Shown here one piece after another: positions 1 through 8,405 of a stretch of DNA of 64,000 bases. The notes under the pieces are model-generated. The model did not search any database and was not told where the DNA came from. It saw nothing but the letters and a program-made list of their open reading frames with translations. Position 1 is the first letter of the stretch; every line of letters starts with the position of its first letter. Source of the DNA: PALSA-693 sp963780345 (GTDB lineage Bacteria > Actinomycetota > Acidimicrobiia > Acidimicrobiales > Palsa-688). The position numbers and the translations under genes were made by a program. The DNA is taken from NCBI GenBank assembly GCA_963780345.1, contig CAWABU010000011.1:124001-188000 (forward strand). The letters run 5' to 3'.

Positions 1-860
1 TCATCTATGTCTCCAACTGCGGTTTCGGCCACACCGGTCCGTACCGCCGGTTCAAGACCTGGGGCCCGATCGTCCAGGCCGTCTCGGGCTTGACCTTCAC
101 TTCCGGCCTCCGGGATCAGCCCCCCGCGGGATGGGGCTATTCGTACATGGATCACACGGGTGCCTATTACATGGCTATCGCCATCCTGGCCGGCCTGTGG
201 CATCGTCGGCGTACGGGCGAAGGGCAGTGGATCGATCTGGCCTGCACCGAGGCCGCGGCTGCTTTGACAGGTCCCGCCATTCTGGACTGGGCGGTCAACG
301 GGCGATCCCTGCGCCGTCCGGCCATGCCCGACAGCAACCGCAACGAGTGGCCGCCGATGGCACCACACGGGATCTACGCCACGTCGGGGGAGGACAACTG
401 GGTGGCCATTTCGTGTCGCGGCGACCAGGAGTGGAAGGCCGTCGCTTCGGTCATCGACGAGCCATGGGCCGCCGATCCCGGCTACGCGACCCTGGCCGGC
501 CGTTTGGAGCGGGAAGACGCCCTCGACGCCGGCATTGATCGGTGGACCCGGACCCAGGACCGTTTTGACCTCGCCGCCCGGCTCCAGCTCCTCGGCGTTC
601 CGGCCGCGGCGGTGACCCGGCCCCCCGAGCGCATCGATCAGGATCCCGACGTCGCGGCGTGGGGCCTCTGGCCGACGGTAGAGCATCCGGCTATGGGCGA
701 GGTGCGGGTGGACGGACTTCCCATCCACCTGTCCGAGACGGATTGGGATATCCGCCAGGGCGCCCCACTGCTGGGGGAGCACAACGAGGTGGTGTTGACC
801 CGCCTTCTCGGCGTCGATCCCGCCGATCTGGATCGCCTGCGCGACGCGGAGGTGATCTGA
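1..860 (+). CDS. CaiB/BaiF family III CoA-transferase, 5' partial
   Basis: Family III CoA-transferases move CoA between carboxylic acids through an aspartyl-CoA anhydride on the enzyme. The frame is open from base 3 and begins mid-domain at the family GFGHTGPY block, so the N-terminal half lies outside the window; the TTG at 90 is not a real start. The likely catalytic Asp (equivalent of Asp169 in formyl-CoA transferase) is the D of YMDHTG at 150-152, 21 residues before the TGEGQWID block. The C-terminal LLGEHN block is intact. The stop overlaps the next CaiB gene by one base (TGATG), suggesting translational coupling and perhaps a heteromer. The substrate cannot be told. Confidence 0.93.
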   Translation, partial: IYVSNCGFGHTGPYRRFKTWGPIVQAVSGLTFTSGLRDQPPAGWGYSYMDHTGAYYMAIAILAGLWHRRRTGEGQWIDLACTEAAAALTGPAILDWAVNGRSLRRPAMPDSNRNEWPPMAPHGIYATSGEDNWVAISCRGDQEWKAVASVIDEPWAADPGYATLAGRLEREDALDAGIDRWTRTQDRFDLAARLQLLGVPAAAVTRPPERIDQDPDVAAWGLWPTVEHPAMGEVRVDGLPIHLSETDWDIRQGAPLLGEHNEVVLTRLLGVDPADLDRLRDAEVI

Positions 861-2098
861 TGCCCGGTCCCCTCGACGGCATCCGGGTGGTTGAGCTTTC
901 GAGCGAGTTCGGAGCCTACGCCGGCAAACTGCTCGGCGATCTGGGGGCGAGGGTGATTCTGGTCGAACCGCCGGACGGCGATACCACTCGTCAGTACCCG
1001 CCGTTCGTCCAGGACACGCCTGACGCCGAGCGCAGTCTCTGGTTCTGGCAGTACAACACCAACAAACTCGGCGTCACCCTGGATCTCGAGGTGATCGCCG
1101 AGCGCGACCGGTTGCTCCGGTTGCTCGATGACACCGATGTCTTTCTCGACGCGGAGCCTCCCGCCCGGATGGAAGGCCTCGGTCTGGACCACGACAGCCT
1201 GGCGCCCGGGCGGCCGGGTCTGGTCACGGTTTCCATCACCCCGTTCGGCCCCGACGGCGGGAGAGCTTCCCAACAGGTCACCGATCTCACGGTTCTGGCT
1301 GGCGGGGGTCCGGTGTGGTCGTGTGGTTACGACGACCATACCTTGCCTCCCGTACGGGGCGGAGGTGGTCAGGCGGGCCACATCGCCGCCCACTATGCGG
1401 TGATGGGTTTGATGGTCGCCCTGCTCGCCCGGGAGGGGCGGGGGAGGGGACAGCATGTCAGCGTCAACATGAACGCTGCCGCCAATGTGACCACCGAAGC
1501 CGCCACCTACGGGTGGTTGGCGGCGCAGAGTGTCGTGCAACGCCAGACCGGGCGTCATGCGGCCGAAGTCCTGACATTCCCGACGCAGGTGCAGTGCGCG
1601 GACGGAAGGTATTTCAACACCGGTTTCCCGCCTCGCCGCAAAGCGGAGTTCCTCGCCCTCATGGAGTGGATGCGGGAGCTGGGCGTGCTCGACGAGTTCC
1701 CCCTCGCGTCCCTTCTGGAGATGGGCGCCGAGCGCGCCGATATCTCGCAGGCCGAGCTGCGCGAGGATCCTCTGGCCGGCGAGATATTCCACGCCGGCCG
1801 TCAAGCCGTAACATTTCTCTCCGAGCGCATGTCCGCCTACGAGGTGTTCGTCGGCCTGCAGCAGCGTGGCATTCCTGTGGGTGTCATCTACTCGCCGGAA
1901 GAAGTCATGACCGATCCGCACTTCATCGATCGCGGTTTTCCTACGCCCCTGTATCACGAGGAGCTGGGTCGGGAGATCACCTACCCGGGGGCGCCGTACC
2001 GCTTTAATCGCTCGCCGTGGGAGCTGCGGCGTCGAGCGCCCCGCCGGGGGGAGCACAATGAGGAGATATTCGGGGAGGCGGTAGACGGCGCAGGGTGA
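860..2098 (+). CDS. CaiB/BaiF family CoA-transferase subunit lacking the catalytic Asp
   Basis: This 412-residue protein has the family N-terminal block (LDGIRVVELSSEFGAYAGKL), the LGARVILVEPP strand and a C-terminal RRGEHNEE block. ATG 860 overlaps the previous stop, which fixes the start. At the position aligned with the catalytic Asp it has Gly (GGQAGHIA), so it may be a structural or substrate-specifying partner of the upstream Asp-bearing protein rather than a separate enzyme. Heteromeric family III transferases are known (benzylsuccinate CoA-transferase). The partnership is inferred from overlap and residue pattern only. Confidence 0.9.
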   Translation: MPGPLDGIRVVELSSEFGAYAGKLLGDLGARVILVEPPDGDTTRQYPPFVQDTPDAERSLWFWQYNTNKLGVTLDLEVIAERDRLLRLLDDTDVFLDAEPPARMEGLGLDHDSLAPGRPGLVTVSITPFGPDGGRASQQVTDLTVLAGGGPVWSCGYDDHTLPPVRGGGGQAGHIAAHYAVMGLMVALLAREGRGRGQHVSVNMNAAANVTTEAATYGWLAAQSVVQRQTGRHAAEVLTFPTQVQCADGRYFNTGFPPRRKAEFLALMEWMRELGVLDEFPLASLLEMGAERADISQAELREDPLAGEIFHAGRQAVTFLSERMSAYEVFVGLQQRGIPVGVIYSPEEVMTDPHFIDRGFPTPLYHEELGREITYPGAPYRFNRSPWELRRRAPRRGEHNEEIFGEAVDGAG

Positions 2099-2118
2099 CG
2101 CGTCCCTCCGCCTCAGCA

Positions 2119-2139
2119 CCGGCTCACCGATTGAGCCGG
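2119..2139. terminator. hairpin between convergent genes
   Basis: A perfect 8-bp inverted repeat, CCGGCTCA / TGAGCCGG with a 5-nt loop, fills the short gap between convergent genes ending at 2098 and 2159. There is no T-tract, as is common in high-GC actinobacteria, so a bidirectional terminator is plausible but unproven. Confidence 0.45.
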
Positions 2140-2158
2140 CTCACCGCCTCACGCCGGC

Positions 2159-3350
2159 TCAGCGCTCGCCGAAGTCCCACCCGGTGCCGTCGCGGAACTC
2201 CTTCAGGATCCGGCGGGACACCGTGATGATGTGCACCTCGTCCGGTCCGTCGTAAATGCGCCCGGCCCGTGCGGCCCGGTACATGCGGTCGAGCGGAGTG
2301 TCAGGGGTGAGGCCCTTGGCTCCATATACCTGGATGGCCCGGTCGATCACGTTGTGGAGCATTTGAGCGCCGGCCACCTTGATGGCGCCGATTTCGACCC
2401 GCGCCTGGTCACCCTGGTCGATCTTGTAGGCGGCATGCAGCGTCAGCAGGCGGGCTGATTGAATCTCGGTGTAGGAGTCAAAGACCATCTTCTGGATGAG
2501 CTCTTTGCGGGCCAGTGGTTCGCCGAAGGCGACCCGGTCGTTGGCTCGATCACACATGAGCTCAAAGGCGCGCTCGGGCCTGCCCGAGCCAGCGCATGCA
2601 GTGGAAGATGCGACCCGGGCCCAGTCGATCCTGAGCGATCTGGAAGCCCTTGCCCCTCGGCCCGAGCAGGTTTTCCTTCGGCACCCGCACGTTGTCGTAG
2701 ATCACCTCCGCGTGTCCACCGTTGTGGCCGAGGACGGGAACGTCACGGACGATGTTGTAGCCCGGAGTATTCGTTGGGACAATGATCTGGCTGAAAGCCT
2801 GATGGTCGGGCGCATCGGGCTCGGTGCGGACCATGACCGTGGTATAGGCCGCATTACGGGCTCCCGAGGTAAACCACTTTCGCCCGTTGATCACCCACTC
2901 GTCGCCATCGAGATAGGCGTTGGTCTGCAGCTGGGTGGGATCGGAGGAGGCGACATTGGGCTCGGTCATGCCGAAAGAGGGAAAGATCTCCCCCGCCACA
3001 AGGGGCCTGAGGTATCTCTCCCGCCACTCAGGGGAGGCGTACCGATTGAGCATGATCGAGTCCTGCAGCGAATGGGTGCCGAAGACCACCGTTGCGAACT
3101 CCGAACGACCGACCACTTCGTTGACATAGACATAGTCGAGGAACGGCATTCCGTGGCCCCCGATCTCGACCGGATGACCCAGGGCCCACAAATCCTCGTC
3201 CTTGGCTTGCTGCATCAGGCTCTGCAGCAGTGGTCGCGAGTCGTCATCCCCGACCGCCAGCTTCTCCTCCACCGGATAGATGCGCTCCTCGATGAAGCGC
3301 TTGACCTTGTCCCGGGTCGGCCGTACGTGCTCCGGCACCTCGAAGCTCAT
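2159..3350 (-). CDS. acyl-CoA dehydrogenase (ACAD10/11-like), frameshifted
   Basis: FAD-dependent alpha,beta-dehydrogenation of an acyl-CoA. The first part (3350 to about 2580) carries the N-terminal helical domain and the flavin-binding FGMTEPNVASSD and WFTSGA blocks. The rest (to 2159) carries the C-terminal helical domain ending in the YDGPDEVH signature, with Asp where MCAD has its catalytic Glu, as in ACAD10/11-type enzymes. The two parts are in different frames. Removing one G from the GGG at 2576-2578 restores a continuous LGQAERAFELMC junction of about 396 residues. The start follows a GGAGG-type site. It is divergent from a TetR gene. I read this as one gene with a 1-nt insertion, probably a sequence error. 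Confidence 0.85.
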
Positions 3351-3500
3351 CGCCGCACACCTCCTCTTCAGGGCGTCGACATCGGTGTCGGCAGCCTACT
3401 ACTCGTGAGGTGGTGGCCCATCAAGCGGAGAAAGGTCACCGCCGTGGCCGCAGAGCCGGTCGATGGGCCAGCGGCCGTCGACGGATGGACCAGACTTCGA

Positions 3501-3520
3501 CCGGCTCAAATTTAGACCGG
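3501..3520. promoter_or_regulatory. candidate TetR operator palindrome
   Basis: CCGGCTCAAATTTAGACCGG is an imperfect 20-bp palindrome with perfect outer CCGG/CCGG and inner AAATTT (14 of 20 positions symmetric). It is a locally AT-rich patch in the 245-bp gap between the divergent acyl-CoA dehydrogenase (start 3350) and TetR (start 3596). Autoregulation plus control of the dehydrogenase by this TetR is the natural reading. Inference only. Confidence 0.4.
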
Positions 3521-3595
3521 CATATCAGTTTTCAGCGTTATACTGCGGCTCCAGCGCCGGGTGGGCGCGGTCGAGTCGAGGACAACAGCGAAGAC

Positions 3596-4306
3596 ATGAC
3601 GGTCACGCGGAGAAAGAGGACGCCCGCACACGCCGCGGGCGGCGTTCGCCGCTCGTCGGGCAACGGCCGTAATGGCCGCAACGGCTCGGAGGAGGGTCCC
3701 AGGACCCCTCGGCGGCAAGAGACCCGCCGGGCCCTGCTCGACGCGGCGTCGCGGCTGTTCGCCGACAAGGGCTACCACGCCACCACGGTGCCCGACATCG
3801 TCGAGGCCGCCGGTGTGGGCCACGGCACCTTCTACGAGTATTTCGGGAATCGGCGCGACATCCTCCTGGCCCTGGTCAAGCACTCGGCCGAAGACCCGGC
3901 GCGCGTCCCCCGGCTCAAGAGCCAGCACCTTCCCGAGCGGATCCGGGCCGAGATCTTTTGGTACCTGTCCGATCATGTGGACAATCTGACGATCTCCAAG
4001 GTCTGGCACGAAGCGTCCAACTTCGATGCCGAAGTGGCGACGATGCGCCGGCGGGAGCGGGCCCGCCGCATTGACCGGGTCCGCAAGGGCATAGTGGCGG
4101 CCAACGCCCGGTCCGACATCGATCCCGCCATCGCCGCCGCAGCTCTGATAGCCATGCTCGAGGAGTTCGCCCACCGCTGGTTCGTCGAGGGCGACGGTCC
4201 CGGGACCACCCCCACCGACATCGTTTCCGTGGCCGAGACCCTGGCCACCATGTGGATCTCCGCCATCGGTCTGGACGGCGCCTCTCGCTCCGCCACCCGC
4301 GCCTGA
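3596..4306 (+). CDS. TetR/AcrR family transcriptional regulator
   Basis: A 236-residue regulator. After a basic, low-complexity N-terminus rich in Arg, Gly and Asn (about 40 residues) comes a canonical TetR helix-turn-helix: RRALLDAASRLFADKGY, then TTVPDIVEAAGVGHGTFYEYF. The rest is the helical ligand-binding and dimerisation domain. ATG 3596 was chosen because upstream candidates in the same frame add only unconserved sequence through the palindromic region. It is divergent from the acyl-CoA dehydrogenase at 2159-3350 and lies upstream of a fused CoA-transferase, so an acyl-CoA or carboxylic-acid ligand is likely. The exact ligand is unknown. Confidence 0.88.
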   Translation: MTVTRRKRTPAHAAGGVRRSSGNGRNGRNGSEEGPRTPRRQETRRALLDAASRLFADKGYHATTVPDIVEAAGVGHGTFYEYFGNRRDILLALVKHSAEDPARVPRLKSQHLPERIRAEIFWYLSDHVDNLTISKVWHEASNFDAEVATMRRRERARRIDRVRKGIVAANARSDIDPAIAAAALIAMLEEFAHRWFVEGDGPGTTPTDIVSVAETLATMWISAIGLDGASRSATRA

Positions 4307-4369
4307 GCTCCCCGCGGTCTGCCGATCGGGCGCTCATCCCGGGGATCCATTGAGATAGATTCCCCGGCC

Positions 4370-6733
4370 ATGGTGGCCTCACGGGATGCTCTGGATGGAC
4401 TGGTAGTCGTCGATTTCACCACCGGGCTCAGTGGTGCGTACGCCGGCAAGCTGCTGGCCGACCTTGGCGCCCGGGTGGTGATGGTCGAACCGGCCGGAGG
4501 GTCCCCACTGCGGACCCGGCCTCCGCTGGCCCCCGACGGGTCGAGTGCCATGTTCGTCTACCTGTCGGGCGGCAAAGAGTCGGTGATCCCTGCCGAGAGC
4601 GATGCGGACCGGGTGCTGGAGGGTCTGGTCTGGTCGGCCGACGTGGTGCTGGTGGACGGGACGTCACCGTGGCAGTCGCATCTGCTGTCGACGCGGCCCG
4701 AGCACGTGGTGGAAGTGGATCTTTCACCATGGGGGCGGACCGGCCCGTATGCGGCCTGGCGGGGGAGCGACATCGCCGTCTGGGCCATGGGTGGCTACCT
4801 CTACTTCACCGGCTCACCCGACCGGGAGCCGCTGTACCTTCCGGGAGGCCAGGCCGAGCTGCATGCCGGCGCTCACGCCGCCTTCGCGGCCCTGGCCGGC
4901 GTGCACGAGCGCCGCCGCAGCCGGCTGGGCCAGCAGGTCGAAATCAGCCACCTCGAGTCCGTGCTGACGGCCCACGCCTGGCTGGCGTCGTCGTGGGCGG
5001 GGAACGGGACGCTGCTGCCCCGGTTGCCCATGGATCTCATCCGGGCGTCGGACGGCTGGTTCTATTCGATGCGGATTGTGCCCTATCCCGATCTGTTTGT
5101 GATGATCGAACGGCCCGACCTGGGCGACGAATCTCTGGCCGACGACTTGATCAAATGGAACGCCAACATCCCCCGGATCTTCGAGGCCGTCGGGGAGTGG
5201 GCAAAGGACAAGACGGTCGAGGACATCATTGAGCTGGCCCAGGCCATGCGGATGGCCATGACCCCGGTCCTCGACACCCAGGGCTTGGCCGAAGACCCGC
5301 AGATGGCCGCCCGCTCGTGGTGGGAGCGGACTGACGGCGACGCCTTCAGCCTTCCCGGTCAGCCCTTCCACCTCTCTGCGTCCCCGGCCCGCCGGCGGGG
5401 CCCGGCTCCGGCCGCCGGAGCAGATACGGCCACGGCGGTCGCATCCCTGTCACCTCGCGGCCAGCTGCCGGCTCGTCCGATGGCGGCCAACGTGGCCGAG
5501 CCGGCCCTCAAAGACGTCAAGGTGGTGGAGGTCACCGCCAACTGGGCCGGCCCGTCCTGCGGCCGCTACCTCGCCGACCTGGGGGCCGACGTCATCAAGG
5601 TGGAGTGGCCGGTGCGGCCGGCGACCCGGGCCCTGTTCTGGGTCGGCCCAACCCAGGACTTCCAGCGCCAGCCTCACCACCGGGCCATGTACTTCAACGA
5701 GATGAACCGCAACAAGCGGGATGTCGCCATCGACCTCGGTGCGGAGGAAGGCAAGGAGGTGCTCCTGGACCTGGTGCGCCAGTGCGACGTCCTCATCGAG
5801 AACAACAGCGTGCGCGTCATGCCGAATCTCGGGCTCGGCTGGGAGCGGCTCCGCGAAGTGAACCCGCGGCTGGTCATGCTGTCGATGTCGGGCTACGGCG
5901 CCACCGGTCCCCGCCAAAACTGGAGCGCCTATGGCTCCAACATCGAGACGACCACCGGATTGACGTCCGTGACCGGGTATCCGGATGGGGTTCTGTCGCG
6001 GACCACGCTGTACTACGCCGACCCCGTGAGCGGCATCCTCGGCGCGGTGGCGGCCCTGGCCGCGCTCGAGCACCGCCGGCGCACCGGCGAGGGCCAGTGG
6101 ATCGAAATGTCGCTCAACGAGTGCGGGGCCGGATTTGTCGCCGAGCCCCTGCTCGACTACCTGGCCAATGGCGTGGTACGCAAGCCCATGGCCAACCGTG
6201 ACGTCCGGTTCGCGCCCCAGGGCGTCTACCCGAATATCGGCGACGACCACTGGGTGGCCATCAGCGTGCAGAGCGACGACGACTGGATCGAGCTGGCATC
6301 CGCCATGGGCCGTCCGGACCTGGCCAACGACCCCGAATTGGCGACGACCGCGGGCCGATGGGCCCGGCACGACGACGTCGACAAGGAGATCGGCGCCTGG
6401 ACCGCGACGCTCGAGCAGTACGAGGTCGCATGGGAGCTCCAGCGCCGGGGCGTGTCAGCGGCGCCGGTGCTCGCCAACTGGCAGGTGCTGCCTGACCCCC
6501 ACATCCACCATCGCGGCTTCTTCCAGCCGCAAGAACACCCGGTGGTCGGGGTATACCCGATTCCCACCTGGCCGTGGAAGTTCTCGCGAACCCCGGGGCG
6601 CCTTGACCGGCCGGGTCCGTTGTTCGGGGAACACAACCGCCAGATACTGGAAGAGCTCGGTTACGACGAGGTGCGCATCGCCCAGCTGTACGAGCGGCGG
6701 GTTACCTCGGACGCGCCCTTCGAGCCGGAGTGA
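4370..6733 (+). CDS. tandem-domain CaiB/BaiF CoA-transferase fusion
   Basis: A 787-residue protein made of two complete family III CoA-transferase domains: residues about 8-345 (LDGLVVVDFTTGLSGAYAGK onward) and about 378-787 (LKDVKVVEVTANWAGPSCGR onward), joined by an Ala/Pro-rich linker. The N-terminal domain has Glu at the catalytic Asp position (GGQAELHAG). The C-terminal domain keeps Asp (YADPVSG) 21 residues before TGEGQWIE. It is therefore an asymmetric fused dimer, matching the split pairs elsewhere in the window. Family III enzymes work as interlocked dimers, so fusing two unequal halves is structurally reasonable. Substrate unknown. Confidence 0.92.
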   Translation: MVASRDALDGLVVVDFTTGLSGAYAGKLLADLGARVVMVEPAGGSPLRTRPPLAPDGSSAMFVYLSGGKESVIPAESDADRVLEGLVWSADVVLVDGTSPWQSHLLSTRPEHVVEVDLSPWGRTGPYAAWRGSDIAVWAMGGYLYFTGSPDREPLYLPGGQAELHAGAHAAFAALAGVHERRRSRLGQQVEISHLESVLTAHAWLASSWAGNGTLLPRLPMDLIRASDGWFYSMRIVPYPDLFVMIERPDLGDESLADDLIKWNANIPRIFEAVGEWAKDKTVEDIIELAQAMRMAMTPVLDTQGLAEDPQMAARSWWERTDGDAFSLPGQPFHLSASPARRRGPAPAAGADTATAVASLSPRGQLPARPMAANVAEPALKDVKVVEVTANWAGPSCGRYLADLGADVIKVEWPVRPATRALFWVGPTQDFQRQPHHRAMYFNEMNRNKRDVAIDLGAEEGKEVLLDLVRQCDVLIENNSVRVMPNLGLGWERLREVNPRLVMLSMSGYGATGPRQNWSAYGSNIETTTGLTSVTGYPDGVLSRTTLYYADPVSGILGAVAALAALEHRRRTGEGQWIEMSLNECGAGFVAEPLLDYLANGVVRKPMANRDVRFAPQGVYPNIGDDHWVAISVQSDDDWIELASAMGRPDLANDPELATTAGRWARHDDVDKEIGAWTATLEQYEVAWELQRRGVSAAPVLANWQVLPDPHIHHRGFFQPQEHPVVGVYPIPTWPWKFSRTPGRLDRPGPLFGEHNRQILEELGYDEVRIAQLYERRVTSDAPFEPE

Positions 6734-6743
6734 CCGGCCGCGC

Positions 6744-7106
6744 TCAGCGTCCCTCCCACGAATCGTGGCCAGGCTTGGCGATGGCCAGATCGTCGCGGGC
6801 CACGGCGACCAGATCTTCCCACGCCCGATCCTGGAACACGGAGTCATCGTCGGTCCGGACCCGCTTGGCCAGCAGGGCGTCAAGGGTCGCCACGTCGCCT
6901 TCCGATCCGAGGAGCGCGACCAGCCGGTCGTGTTCGCAGGCCGCGGCCTCGGCTCCGAGTCGCTGCTCGCGCTCGAGGATGCGGGCCAGATTGCCTGCGA
7001 CCCGGCATTTGTGTTTGAGCGCTTCGGGCAGCGCGGGCAGCAGCTCTTCCTCGAGCAGGTCGGCAATAGCGGAGAGCAGTTCTTCGGCAGTCGGTCGATA
7101 CTGCAT
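6744..7106 (-). CDS. DUF6285-like small protein
   Basis: A 120-residue, largely helical acidic protein (RPTAEELLSAIADLLEEELLPAL near the N-terminus, NLARILEREQRLG in the middle). This resembles the small proteins often encoded next to aminoglycoside-phosphotransferase-like genes in acyl-CoA clusters. Here no phosphotransferase is adjacent; the nearest is at 23900. The start is the ATG beginning MQYRPTAEE; the longer upstream frame is unconserved. It is convergent with the CoA-transferase fusion (10-bp gap). Function unknown. Confidence 0.72.
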   Translation of the reverse strand: MQYRPTAEELLSAIADLLEEELLPALPEALKHKCRVAGNLARILEREQRLGAEAAACEHDRLVALLGSEGDVATLDALLAKRVRTDDDSVFQDRAWEDLVAVARDDLAIAKPGHDSWEGR

Positions 7107-7313
7107 GGCGGAGGAGCCTACCTGACCGCTCGGCGCGGCCGCCGGCCGGGGCCTCGGGCCACCGACAACGGTGTCGGGCGTCGGCCGGGTTGGCATTGCT
7201 CGGGTCGAGCCGGACGAGACGAAGCGTCGTCTGCCGCCCCCAACGCCGTTTGACCGCACCCCGGGCCTGCGGCTGGCGTCCCTGGCGGATGCCGGCTGGG
7301 CCGGCGAGGCTGA

Positions 7314-7342
7314 TTGACACTCGTATCGGATACGTGTATGTT
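7314..7342 (+). promoter_or_regulatory. sigma-70-type promoter with embedded operator palindrome
   Basis: Perfect -35 TTGACA (7314-7319), 17-bp spacer, and TATGTT (7337-7342) as -10. The spacer is almost entirely an inverted repeat, ACTCGTATC-G-GATACGTGT (7319-7337), with one mismatch between the 9-bp arms. A bound dimeric repressor would block the promoter. It drives the lipoprotein at 7580 through a leader of about 230 nt. The 473-bp stretch 7107-7579 has no convincing gene; besides this promoter it holds only the structured leader at 7468. Confidence 0.55.
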
Positions 7343-7467
7343 CCGTCTCGGCCGTCGACGGGCTCGTGCCGTCGTACTGCCTGGTTCTGGAAAGAGCAAT
7401 GCTGCTGATTGGGAGGACTGCAAAAACCGCCCTGATTTGCTGGGTTGGGCGGCGGCATATCTGATGG

Positions 7468-7518
7468 GTACCCGGGGCGACACCCCGGGGAAGTGAAGGT
7501 GCGGTGCCGAAGGGGTAC
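7468..7518 (+). promoter_or_regulatory. structured 5' leader, two competing stems
   Basis: CCCGGGG (7471-7477) and CCCCGGG (7483-7489) form a strong hairpin around loop CGACA. GTACCC (7468-7473) can instead pair with GGGTAC (7513-7518), sharing the CCC. The following GGTGCGGTGCC and CGCCACT stretches vaguely resemble cobalamin-riboswitch blocks but do not meet that consensus. It could be a regulatory leader of the downstream lipoprotein. I cannot assign a class. Confidence 0.25.
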
Positions 7519-7579
7519 GCCACTCCGATAACGAGCGGCGGCTGGTTGCCCTTTCGGAGGTTACCGGGGGGATGGACAG

Positions 7580-8155
7580 TTGAACCTTGCGTCAAAGCAA
7601 TGGAGGAACTCTTCGGGGGGAGCGGGGGCCCGTCCCCGCCTCAAATCCTGGGCGGCGATCTTTGCCGGCCTGCTGGTCGCCGCGGTGGCCACAACAGGAT
7701 GCTCTGAGTCCTTATCCTCCAGCAAAGCCGTGGATATCACCTCGCCGGCTCCGCTGACAACGGTCCAGGTACCCTTCACCGCCCAATGGAAGAGCACAGC
7801 GCCGCCGGGCACCAGGTATGCCCTCTTTATTGACCAGCAGCCGATTCCACCCAGTCACACCATGCGAGATCTCGCCGACACCGGGTGCAAGCGGGTCGCG
7901 GGCTGCTACCCCGATCCCACTCTCCTCGCCGGCAGTGGCGTTTATCTCACCGACCAGAACCACTTCCAGATTCAGACCATCCCCACGGCCATCGGGATGG
8001 CCGCCCACGAGAACCCTCCGATGCACACCCTTGACATCGTTCTCTTTTCGGGGACGGGCACCACCACCAAGGGCCATCGCATCGGCGAGGGGGTGTGGCA
8101 GGTGGAATTCCGGGGGGCCAACGGCCTCGCGGCATTCGGGTTCCAAAAAGGTTGA
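7580..8155 (+). CDS. putative lipoprotein of unknown function
   Basis: A 191-residue secreted lipoprotein. The TTG start at 7580 follows a GGGGGGAT-like ribosome site. Residues about 22-40 form a hydrophobic signal segment (SWAAIFAGLLVAAVATTGC) ending in a lipobox-like TTGC, so Cys about 40 would be lipidated and anchor the protein outside the membrane. The mature part (SPAPLTTVQVPFTAQWKS, two Cys in GCKRVAGCYP, and a beta-rich remainder) suggests an extracellular beta-sandwich with a possible disulfide. It sits just upstream of the transporter operon but has its own promoter. No family is recognised. Confidence 0.7.
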   Translation: MNLASKQWRNSSGGAGARPRLKSWAAIFAGLLVAAVATTGCSESLSSSKAVDITSPAPLTTVQVPFTAQWKSTAPPGTRYALFIDQQPIPPSHTMRDLADTGCKRVAGCYPDPTLLAGSGVYLTDQNHFQIQTIPTAIGMAAHENPPMHTLDIVLFSGTGTTTKGHRIGEGVWQVEFRGANGLAAFGFQKG

Positions 8156-8311
8156 GAGCCGGACGGTGTGAGCACCGGGAATTCGAGGGCCTGCCGAGGC
8201 CGTTACCGTCGATTAGGAGGGCTATCGCATATCTAAACGGATCGCCAGAAAGCCAGATAACAACAGACAATTATGGCAGAAACTGTCGAGCGTGAACGGT
8301 CGGAACCACCG

Positions 8312-8340
8312 TTGACCTTCAACAGGTCAGGTGCTAAATT
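8312..8340 (+). promoter_or_regulatory. promoter of the solute-binding protein operon
   Basis: TTGACC (8312-8317), 17-bp spacer, TAAATT (8335-8340). The spacer contains TGACC / GGTCA arms (8313-8329) that could be an operator. It gives a leader of about 60 nt before the TTG start at 8406, which is preceded by an AGTAGGGGGG ribosome site. Confidence 0.5.
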
Positions 8341-8405
8341 TTCCATCGACCTACGGCCATGTGGGTCATTGCAGATTTCTAAAAACTTCTAGTAGGGGGG
8401 AAACA

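Noticed and set aside
7468..7560. Cobalamin riboswitch
   Set aside because: GGGAA, GGTGCG and CGCCACT blocks are suggestive, but the conserved B12-box order and spacing are not met, and the downstream gene has no B12 link.
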